From: Prevotella sp.
Lineage (GTDB): Bacteria; Bacteroidota; Bacteroidia; Bacteroidales; Bacteroidaceae
Assembly (NCBI GenBank): GCA_017554385.1
Contig: JAFZIL010000078.1
Location: 1 to 36,347 of the forward strand
Direction: 5' to 3'
Length of the DNA: 36,347 nt
Part shown: positions 18,044 through 23,889 of the stretch, one piece after another
Position numbering within the stretch: the first letter of the stretch is position 1
How the letters are laid out: the number at the start of each line of letters is the position of its first letter
Translations under genes and position numbers: made by a program
The notes under the pieces: model-generated
What the model saw: the letters and a program-made list of their open reading frames with translations, nothing else
What the model was told of the DNA's origin: nothing
The model's database searches: none

Positions 18044-18778
18044 ATGAAATACATCGTCTGGGCAGCTGTCGGCCTTCTCCTTGCAGCGGCAGTGCTGTGG
18101 TGGCGGGCGCCTGTCCTGACGGGACCGCTTACCAAGCAGACGCTCTACGTGGCACTCATCGATGCGCTGAGCAAGCACGATGCCGACGTGGCGCGGTGCT
18201 TGTGGATTGACGATGACGGCGGCGAGGGCGTGTTTGCGGTGAAACGTCTGTGCGACGAGCTGCATGTGAAGGCGACGTTTGCCGTCTGTCCGGCAAAGCT
18301 CTCTGACCGCGTAGCCGACTCGTTGTTCGTCTGGCAGCAGGAAGGTTTCGGTATCGCTCTGCACGGACTGAACCATGAGTCGTGGCGTGACTGGAGCGAG
18401 ACGATGATTAGGAACGACCTGCAGAAGTGCCGTCGCGTGTTGGCTCAGCGCGGTGTTGACACCCTAAGGCTCAGTATGGTCATCGTACCGCCACATGCCT
18501 CGAATACGAGTGCTGTCAGGCGCGTGGTGAAGGAGGTGGGCTGCAAGATGGTGACGGGCGCCCATGTGGTGAATCCCGACAGCAGCATGAAGCAGTGGGG
18601 ACGGCTCTGGGTGACGAGCGACACCGACATGGAAGGGATGCGTAGCTTGCTCGAAAGGGCCTATCGGCAACGGGGCTTCGTCGTCATCGGCACCCACTCG
18701 TCGGTCACTGGCGAGTTTTCCAAAGAGAAGATGCGTGCCGTCATCCGGATGACCCGGCAGCTCGGCTACGAGTGGTAA
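18044..18778 (+). CDS. Membrane-anchored NodB-like polysaccharide deacetylase
   Basis: 244 residues. An uncleaved signal anchor (about 4-20) is followed by a deacetylase-like catalytic domain facing the periplasm. Metal-ligand candidates are the Asp cluster in 'WIDDDGG' (56-58) and the His pair in 'HGLNHES' (His107, His111), which correspond to NodB motifs 1 and 2. 'ATFAVCP' and 'GFVVIGTHSS' fit the barrel core. The family removes acetyl groups from polysaccharides; the substrate is not visible. It precedes an acyl carrier protein, an MBOAT acyltransferase and an SGNH-like protein, so it may trim the same polymer that those genes acylate, though a 43-base gap separates it from them. Divergence from classic NodB leaves the exact activity uncertain. 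Confidence 0.72.
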   Translation: MKYIVWAAVGLLLAAAVLWWRAPVLTGPLTKQTLYVALIDALSKHDADVARCLWIDDDGGEGVFAVKRLCDELHVKATFAVCPAKLSDRVADSLFVWQQEGFGIALHGLNHESWRDWSETMIRNDLQKCRRVLAQRGVDTLRLSMVIVPPHASNTSAVRRVVKEVGCKMVTGAHVVNPDSSMKQWGRLWVTSDTDMEGMRSLLERAYRQRGFVVIGTHSSVTGEFSKEKMRAVIRMTRQLGYEW

Positions 18779-18821
18779 ACACCTAAACTTATAGAATCTA
18801 AACTCAAATAACTCATATATC

Positions 18822-19064
18822 ATGGAAAGAAATGAGATTCTGGAACGCGTACAGGATGTGTTCCGCGACGAACTGGAACTGGACGACCTTGTGCTTACCG
18901 ATGAGACCACGGCCGACGATGTGGAGGAATGGGACTCGCTGACCCACGTGCAGATTGTGGTGGCACTGGAAAAGGCGTTCGCCCTGAAGTTCACCTCGCG
19001 TGAGATCCTGTCATGGGACAACGTGGGCGACCTTGTTGACTGCATCGAAAAGAAAATAGGGTAG
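18822..19064 (+). CDS. Dedicated acyl carrier protein
   Basis: An 80-residue acidic four-helix carrier protein. Ser39 in 'EWDSLTH' is the phosphopantetheine attachment site (DSL motif). It differs from the usual housekeeping AcpP pattern and is not next to fatty-acid synthesis genes. Instead it sits 6 bases before the MBOAT gene, so it probably carries the acyl group for that enzyme, much as DltC serves DltB in D-alanylation. No adenylating enzyme (DltA-like) is next to it. Confidence 0.87.
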   Translation: MERNEILERVQDVFRDELELDDLVLTDETTADDVEEWDSLTHVQIVVALEKAFALKFTSREILSWDNVGDLVDCIEKKIG

Positions 19065-19070
19065 GGCGCG

Positions 19071-20528
19071 ATGGTTGTCAACTCGCTGGCTTTCCTGTGG
19101 TTCTTCTTGGTGGTGCTGGTGTTCTACTACCTGTTGCAGCAGCGCCGCTGGTGGCAGAACCTGTTCCTGTTGGTGTGCTCCTACTGGTTCTATGCCCAGA
19201 TAGACCTGTGGATGACGGGGCTGCTGGCACTGATGACCGTAGCCTTCTGGCTCTTGGGAGCAGGCATCGGGCGTGCCCTCGACCGCGAACGAATGCGCCT
19301 TGCCGCGTGGCTGACGAACATAGGAGTCGTCGCGGGCGTGGGAGCATTGTTCTATTTCAAGTACCTGAACTTCTTCGCCTCCTCGTTTGTGGCGGCTGCC
19401 AACGCTGTGGGCATGCACCTCTCCTGGACTACTATCGAGATTCTGGTGCCCGTGGGCCTGAGCTTCTTCTCGTTTAAGCTGATGAGCTATGTGCTCGATA
19501 TCTACCACGGGAAGATGCCGCCCGAGCGTGGCATCCTCGACTTTGCCAACTATATCGCCTTCTTCCCCACCATCCTCTCCGGTCCTATCGACCGTCCGAA
19601 ACCCTTCCTCAAGCAGTTGCGCGAGGCACGTCTGTTCCAGTCTGATGCGCTGATGGCGGGCTTCCGGCGAGTGCTATGGGGTATGTTCATGAAGATGTGT
19701 GTGGCCGACCGCCTCGATCTCTATATCAGTGCGGTGCTCGACAACTATCCCCATCACTCCACCGTGTCCATTCTCTTGGCCAGTCTGCTCTATCCGTTGC
19801 AGATGTATGCCGACTTCGGTGGCTATAGCGAGATGGCCATCGGTGTGGCGCAGATGATGGGACTGAAGGTGGCCGAGAACTTCCGTCGTCCGTTCTTCGC
19901 TACGAACGTGGCCGAATACTGGCGTCGTTGGCACATGTCGCTCACGTCGTGGCTCACCGACTATGTCTTCATGCCCTGCAACATCAAGTTGCGCGATTGG
20001 GGACTGTGGGGTACCTGCGCCGCCATCATCCTCAACATGCTCTTCGTAGGACTGTGGCACGGAGCCAACTGGACGTTCTTCTTCTTCGGACTCTACCACG
20101 GACTGCTGTTCGTACCGCTGATGCTCAGCGGACAGTTCTTCCGCAAGCAGAAGGTGCAGGTGGGGCAGCACGGACTGCCCACGTGGCCGTTCGTCCTGCG
20201 CATGACAGGCACCTACCTGCTGGTGACGGTGGGCCAGTTGGTATTCCGTTCACCGTCAATGGGCGAGGTCTGCCACATCGTGCAGCGTGTGTTCACAGGC
20301 TGGCACGGAGGACTGTTCATCGACATGAGCACGATGGTCAACGCGTTGATATGCCTTCTTATCCTTGTCTGTGCCGACGTGAAAGATGAATGGCTGCCGA
20401 AGAAACGATGGTGGCTGCCCTCATGGGCCGAGCGATGGCGCTGGGAGCTGGCTGTGGCATCTGAGCTCATCGTCATCCTGCTCTTCGGCATCTTCGATAA
20501 CAACCAGTTCATCTATTTCCAGTTCTGA
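19071..20528 (+). CDS. MBOAT-family membrane O-acyltransferase (AlgI/DltB-like)
   Basis: 485 residues with about ten or more membrane segments. The MBOAT signatures are 'EYWRRWHMSLTSWLTDYVF' and the conserved catalytic His in 'GLWHGANWTFFFFGLYHG' (His330, second His343). Members transfer acyl groups across the cytoplasmic membrane onto polysaccharides or teichoic acids. The gene is placed 6 bases after the carrier protein and 12 bases before an SGNH-like gene, forming a compact three-gene cassette. By analogy with AlgI/AlgJ or DltB/DltD, this enzyme would move the acyl group and the SGNH protein would complete transfer in the periplasm. The acceptor is unknown. Confidence 0.92.
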   Translation: MVVNSLAFLWFFLVVLVFYYLLQQRRWWQNLFLLVCSYWFYAQIDLWMTGLLALMTVAFWLLGAGIGRALDRERMRLAAWLTNIGVVAGVGALFYFKYLNFFASSFVAAANAVGMHLSWTTIEILVPVGLSFFSFKLMSYVLDIYHGKMPPERGILDFANYIAFFPTILSGPIDRPKPFLKQLREARLFQSDALMAGFRRVLWGMFMKMCVADRLDLYISAVLDNYPHHSTVSILLASLLYPLQMYADFGGYSEMAIGVAQMMGLKVAENFRRPFFATNVAEYWRRWHMSLTSWLTDYVFMPCNIKLRDWGLWGTCAAIILNMLFVGLWHGANWTFFFFGLYHGLLFVPLMLSGQFFRKQKVQVGQHGLPTWPFVLRMTGTYLLVTVGQLVFRSPSMGEVCHIVQRVFTGWHGGLFIDMSTMVNALICLLILVCADVKDEWLPKKRWWLPSWAERWRWELAVASELIVILLFGIFDNNQFIYFQF

Positions 20529-20540
20529 CCTCTGATCAAG

Positions 20541-21458
20541 ATGAAAAAGCTACTGACAACCATACTGATGACGGCATTGCTGTTCTTCGTGGCCGATCGT
20601 ACGCTGGGCCTTGTTCTCAGTGCGCTCTACGAGCACTCTAACGCCACCGATGAATACAAGGTCAGTGCCTCGTGCAGCCAGACGCGCGACTCAGTGCTGT
20701 TCATGGGAAGCTCGCGTTGTCTGCACCATTATGTGCCTGCGATCTTCGAACAGGAGTTAGGCGTGTCGTGCTTCAACGCTGGTGACTGGGGCATCAAGAA
20801 CATCTACTACCACTACGGACTGCTGAGCAATATCCTCAGCCGCTATACCCCCTCGGTCATCGTGCTCGAGGTGCACCCCAGCGAGTGGCTCGCATTGCCG
20901 TTCTCCGGTCCTGAGCGGGCGGGGTCGCTGGCTCCCTATTGTGGCATGAGCGAGGGTTGCGACGAGATGCTGCGACGTGCTGGCAGCTACTGGCCCTACC
21001 GTCTGTCGCATGTCTACCGATATGCGGGCTCCTTGCCCAACCTGCTGGCTGGTCCTTGGGGACCTATGGACAGACAGCTGAAAGGCTGGCGACCGATGGA
21101 TGGTATCATCGACATTGCTGGCGTCGAGGCCGAACAGTTTCCTTTCGAGCCCGATGCCGAGCGTATCGAGCTGTTGACGCGCTTCGTCGACACTTGCCGT
21201 GAGCACCATATCCGGCTGATGCTCGCCGTCTCGCCTATGTATGTCTGCACCGACGACGATGTGTTTGGCTTCCTCCATGACTTTGCCCAGAAACACGAGC
21301 TGCCGCTCTTCGACCATTTCCGTGACCCCCACTTCATTGGTCATCAGGAACTGTTCTACGACCGTGGACACCTGAATCGTCAGGGCGCCATGCTCTTCTC
21401 CTCGATGCTAAGCAAAGAGGTGAAGCTGGTACTCTATCGGGCTCACGGGACCAATTAG
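20541..21458 (+). CDS. SGNH-hydrolase-like periplasmic protein partnering the MBOAT enzyme
   Basis: 305 residues with an N-terminal membrane anchor or signal (about 3-22). The SGNH elements are block I 'FMGSSRC' (Ser nucleophile), an Asn in 'FNAGDWG', and the Asp-His pair in 'DRGHLNRQGA' near the end. The spacing resembles AlgJ/AlgX/DltD-type acyltransferases rather than secreted lipases. Its position after an MBOAT gene supports a role in transferring acyl groups to an extracytoplasmic glycan. The stop codon TAG lies inside a nonamer repeat tract, so the original C-terminus may have been replaced by repeat sequence: the last residues (THGTN-like tail) carry no conserved motif. Confidence 0.8.
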   Translation: MKKLLTTILMTALLFFVADRTLGLVLSALYEHSNATDEYKVSASCSQTRDSVLFMGSSRCLHHYVPAIFEQELGVSCFNAGDWGIKNIYYHYGLLSNILSRYTPSVIVLEVHPSEWLALPFSGPERAGSLAPYCGMSEGCDEMLRRAGSYWPYRLSHVYRYAGSLPNLLAGPWGPMDRQLKGWRPMDGIIDIAGVEAEQFPFEPDAERIELLTRFVDTCREHHIRLMLAVSPMYVCTDDDVFGFLHDFAQKHELPLFDHFRDPHFIGHQELFYDRGHLNRQGAMLFSSMLSKEVKLVLYRAHGTN

Positions 21459-21513
21459 CCCCATTCGTCCAATTAGTCCCATTCGCCCCATAGGCCTCAT
21501 TAGCCCATAAAAA
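21451..21513 (+). repeat. Nonanucleotide repeat tract containing the stop of the SGNH-like gene
   Basis: Six 9-base units and a partial one (CCAATTAGC, CCCATTCGT, CCAATTAGT, CCCATTCGC, CCCATAGGC, CTCATTAGC). Alternating units give an 18-base period at the start. The stop TAG (21456-21458) is in the first unit. Confidence 0.92.
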
Positions 21514-21516
21514 GCA

Positions 21517-21553
21517 ACAGGCCGCTCATTGCGCAATGCAATGAACGGCCTGT
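21517..21553. terminator. Bidirectional terminator between convergent SGNH-like gene and rpsT
   Basis: ACAGGCCG (21517-21524) pairs with CGGCCTGT (21546-21553), and TCATTG with CAATGA inside. The A-rich flank on the left (AAAAAG) gives a U-run for the minus strand transcript. Confidence 0.75.
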
Positions 21554-21572
21554 AGTATCTGGTAGACAATGC

Positions 21573-21827
21573 TTATCCCAGCTTGTTGATGTGCAGAGCG
21601 AGGCTCGACTTCAGGTTAGCTGCCTTGTTCTTGTGGATAATGTTGGTCTTAGCCAGCTTGTCCAGCATCTTCTGAATTTTGGGATAGAGAGCCACTGCCT
21701 CTTCCTTGTTGGTCATGGCACGCAGCTTGCGAACAGCGTTGCGCATGGTCTTTGCATAGTAGCGGTTGTGCAGTGTTCTTGTCTTTGTCTGGCGAATTCT
21801 CTTCACCGATGATTTGTGGTTTGCCAT
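21573..21827 (-). CDS. rpsT: 30S ribosomal protein S20
   Basis: 84 residues, highly basic, mainly helical. The N-terminus '[22 protein letters not shown]' and the C-terminal '[18 protein letters not shown]' identify S20, which binds 16S rRNA early in small-subunit assembly. Full length for the family. It lies downstream of tRNA-Glu on the same strand. No canonical -7 element is seen in the 182 bases between, so transcription from the tRNA promoter through a structured leader is possible. In other bacteria S20 controls its own synthesis; whether that applies here is not visible. Confidence 0.97.
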   Translation of the reverse strand: MANHKSSVKRIRQTKTRTLHNRYYAKTMRNAVRKLRAMTNKEEAVALYPKIQKMLDKLAKTNIIHKNKAANLKSSLALHINKLG

Positions 21828-21932
21828 TTTTTTGAAATGTTTGAAAAGAGTTAATAATTAAAGCTTATAGGTCTTACATCTCTAAGGATTGCCTTGGGCG
21901 GATTTCCTGACCGGCAACCGAAGCCGCTTATC

Positions 21933-22000
21933 AAAAAAATCCTCCGTCACCCTTTCCCAGCTCCGTGCTGGTAGCGCATCGCTGCGCAGATGGCGGATTT
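21933..22000 (-). terminator. Branched hairpin with U-run between tRNA-Glu and rpsT (candidate terminator/attenuator)
   Basis: On the minus strand, AAATCC (22000-21995) pairs with GGATTT (21942-21937). Together they enclose two hairpins, GCGCA/TGCGC (21974-21987) and CCAGC/GCTGG (21957-21971), and a T7 run follows. This would end the tRNA transcript or attenuate rpsT. Confidence 0.5.
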
Positions 22001-22009
22001 AAGTTTTTG

Positions 22010-22081
22010 TAGTCCCTAGGAGAGTCGAACTCCTCTTTAGAGAATGAAAATCTCTCGTCCTAACCGATAGACGAAGGGACC
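22010..22081 (-). tRNA. tRNA-Glu (anticodon UUC)
   Basis: The 72-base cloverleaf on the minus strand has acceptor stem GGTCCCT/AGGGACT, anticodon stem AGAGA/TCTCT with loop TTTTCAT (anticodon TTC), and T-arm GGAGTTCGACTCTCC. The 3' CCA is not encoded (ACAA follows), as is common in this group. A -7 element lies 20 bases upstream. Confidence 0.96.
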
Positions 22082-22101
22082 AGCATTTTCAAATGCGGGT
22101 G

Positions 22102-22109
22102 CAAAATTA
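22102..22109 (-). promoter_or_regulatory. -7 element of the tRNA-Glu promoter
   Basis: The minus strand reads TAATTTTG, matching TAnnTTTG, 20 bases before the tRNA 5' end. The region where the -33 element should lie is a heptad repeat tract (22121-22148). Confidence 0.65.
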
Positions 22110-22120
22110 CAACTTTTAAT

Positions 22121-22148
22121 GAAGAATAAAGAATGAAGAATGAAGATT
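22121..22148. repeat. Heptad tract GAAGAAT upstream of tRNA-Glu
   Basis: Four 7-base units (GAAGAAT, AAAGAAT, GAAGAAT, GAAGATT). It is roughly the inverse of the tract at 22207-22234, so the two could pair and form a hairpin in the divergent promoter region. Confidence 0.88.
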
Positions 22149-22206
22149 TTCCAGTTTGGTAATGTTTATTTAACTTTTTTTTGCTATATCGTCCACATAT
22201 TCTTTG

Positions 22207-22234
22207 TTCTTCATTCTTCATTTTTCATTTTTCT
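22207..22234. repeat. Heptad tract TTCTTCA upstream of recO
   Basis: Four 7-base units (TTCTTCA, TTCTTCA, TTTTTCA, TTTTTCT), ending 3 bases before the recO -7 element. It is complementary to 22121-22148. Confidence 0.88.
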
Positions 22235-22237
22235 TCG

Positions 22238-22245
22238 TAATTTTG
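22238..22245 (+). promoter_or_regulatory. -7 element of the recO promoter
   Basis: TAATTTTG, 7 bases before the recO ATG, implies a very short leader. The heptad tract occupies the -33 region. Confidence 0.6.
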
Positions 22246-22252
22246 CCCCTCT

Positions 22253-22978
22253 ATGCTGACGAAAACAGAGGCTATTGTGCTCCATTCCCTGAAATACGGC
22301 GACCAGCGTGCCATCGTCGATTTGTTCACTCGCGACCATGGTCGGGTGTCGTTCATCGTGTCGTTGCCGCGCTCGGCGAAGGGACGGATGAAGAAGCAGT
22401 ACTTCCAACCGCTGACACTGCTCAGCATCGAGTATGACTTTCGCCCGCAGTCACAGTTGCAGAAGTTGCGCGAGGTTTCGTTGCTACAGCCGTTGGCATC
22501 GCTGCACACCGACCCTTCGAAGCTCGCCATTGCCCTGTTTCTCTCCGACTTCCTCTATCACGCCCTGCGTGGTGAGCAGCAGAACGAGCCGCTGTTCGAC
22601 TATGTGGTGTCGGGCATCGAATGGCTCGACAGCTGCCGCGACCGTTTTGCCAACTTCCACCTGGTGTTCCTCATGCGCCTTTCGCGTTTCCTGGGTTTCT
22701 ATCCGAACCTCGACCACGACGATGACAATTGTTGTTTCGACCTGCGTGCCGCGACCTTCACGGAGCACCCGCCTGTGCATGCCGACTTCCTCATGCCTGA
22801 GGAGGCTCGCCACATAAAACGTCTGATGCGCATGGATTATGTGTCGATGCATCTCTTCCGTCTGAGCCGCAGCGAACGTCAGCGCATCCTCCAACTCTTA
22901 CTCACGTACTATCGGCTTCACCTGCCCGACTTCCCCGAACTGCGCTCGGTCGACGTGCTCCAGGAGCTGTTCTCATAA
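22253..22978 (+). CDS. recO: DNA repair protein RecO
   Basis: 241 residues. RecO loads RecA onto SSB-coated single-stranded DNA in the RecFOR recombination pathway. The N-terminal OB fold is seen in 'TEAIVLHSLKYGDQRAIVDLFTRDHGRVSFIV', followed by 'RSAKGRMKKQYFQPLTLLSIEY' and a helical C-terminal domain ('FLMRLSRFLGFYPNL'), all typical of Bacteroidetes RecO. It is divergent from tRNA-Glu and convergent with the GH16 gene, whose 3' end overlaps its last 61 bases. The start ATG fits the -7 element just upstream. Confidence 0.93.
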   Translation: MLTKTEAIVLHSLKYGDQRAIVDLFTRDHGRVSFIVSLPRSAKGRMKKQYFQPLTLLSIEYDFRPQSQLQKLREVSLLQPLASLHTDPSKLAIALFLSDFLYHALRGEQQNEPLFDYVVSGIEWLDSCRDRFANFHLVFLMRLSRFLGFYPNLDHDDDNCCFDLRAATFTEHPPVHADFLMPEEARHIKRLMRMDYVSMHLFRLSRSERQRILQLLLTYYRLHLPDFPELRSVDVLQELFS

Positions 22979-23880
22979 TCGTAGATGCGCACGTAGTCTA
23001 TCTCGTAGCGCATGGGGAAGGCTGTGTCGTCGATCTCTCCACCGTTGTCCCCGCCCAAGGCGAGGTTGAGCAGCACGTACTGTTGTCCTTCGAAAGGATT
23101 GGTGTGTCGTCCTATCCTGCCGTTGACGGTCTGGCTGAGCGGAATCTCGTTGAGCAGTTCGTCGTCGAGATAGAGACTTATGCGCTGTTCGTCCCAGTCC
23201 ATGTGCCAGAGGTGGAAACGCTGTGCCCAGTCTGGGTCGCGTTTGGTGAAGTGGGTGAAGGGCACGCGCCGCGAGTTCCATACCGCCTCGAAGCGCCTGT
23301 CACTGCCCCACGCCGCGTTGGCAAGGATGTGCGGAACGCCCTTGATGCGGTAGTACTCCATCAGGTCCACCTCGCCGCACGATGGCCATGGCATTCCCTC
23401 GCCCAGCGTCCAAATGGCAGGCCAGGCACCGCCCGCTGTGGGTATGCGGGCGCTCACCTCAAGGCGTCCGTAGCGGAAATAGCGCTTGCCCTGCGTCGTG
23501 ATGCAGGCCGAGGTATAGTCGATGGTGGGTCGCTGTGCACCCCAGTGGTGCGCATCGGGGTTGTAGGTGGGGTTGGGTCGCTGTTCGCGCCGTGCCTCAA
23601 TCACGAGCAACCCGTCCTCGACGAACGCATTGTCGGCCTGGTACCACTGGTCCTCATGGTTACGTACAAAGCCTTCTTCGTAGTTCCATGTGGCAGGGTC
23701 GGGTCTGCCGTTGTAGTCGAACTCGTCGCTCCAGACGAGCCGCCATTCCCCTGTCGTCATCGTTTGTGCCTTCATCGTCGGTGATATCAGTAGGAGGACA
23801 ACCATCCACCATCCACTATCCACTATCATTCGCATTGACAAGGCAATGCCGCATGCTACGCTTGTTCTTTCTTTTTCCAT
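22918..23880 (-). CDS. Secreted glycoside hydrolase family 16 (beta-glucanase type)
   Basis: 320 residues from the first ATG. The GH16 catalytic site is 'GEVDLMEYY', with nucleophile Glu170, Asp172 and acid/base Glu175 (ExDxxE), and flanking 'GGAWPAIWTLG' and 'HxYxxxW'-type segments as in laminarinases. It would cleave beta-1,3 or mixed-linked glucans, or beta-galactans. Three start codons are possible (23880, 23835, 23829); only the region from 23829 looks like a signal peptide (IVDSGWWMVVLLLISPTMKAQ region), and its first codons are made of a heptad repeat. The domain ends at 'YVRIYDYENS'; the last 15 or so residues are antisense to recO and probably not functional. Co-directional with the GH30-like gene 9 bases upstream. 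Confidence 0.93.
   Translation of the reverse strand: MEKERTSVACGIALSMRMIVDSGWWMVVLLLISPTMKAQTMTTGEWRLVWSDEFDYNGRPDPATWNYEEGFVRNHEDQWYQADNAFVEDGLLVIEARREQRPNPTYNPDAHHWGAQRPTIDYTSACITTQGKRYFRYGRLEVSARIPTAGGAWPAIWTLGEGMPWPSCGEVDLMEYYRIKGVPHILANAAWGSDRRFEAVWNSRRVPFTHFTKRDPDWAQRFHLWHMDWDEQRISLYLDDELLNEIPLSQTVNGRIGRHTNPFEGQQYVLLNLALGGDNGGEIDDTAFPMRYEIDYVRIYDYENSSWSTSTERSSGKSGR
23801..23828 (-). repeat. Heptad tract encoding the signal-peptide start of the GH16 gene
   Basis: On the minus strand the units are TGATAGT, GGATAGT, GGATGGT, GGATGGT. The ATG at 23829 overlaps the first unit, and the tract encodes IVDSGWWMV, the N-region and first hydrophobic residues of the signal peptide. Confidence 0.88.
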
Positions 23881-23889
23881 ATTCCTACG

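Noticed and set aside
17297-18376. Minus-strand open frame of 359 codons opposite the permease
   Set aside because: It opposes a FecCD permease with clear motifs and its composition (His/Gln/Arg) is typical of a reverse-frame shadow.
18779-18821. Heptad-like AAACT(T/C) wording before the acyl carrier gene
   Set aside because: Units do not stay in 7-base phase and similarity between them is weak, so I did not count it as a tract.
22010-22081. A prophage or integrative element at the tRNA-Glu gene
   Set aside because: No integrase or direct repeat of the tRNA 3' end was seen in the window; both neighbours are housekeeping genes.
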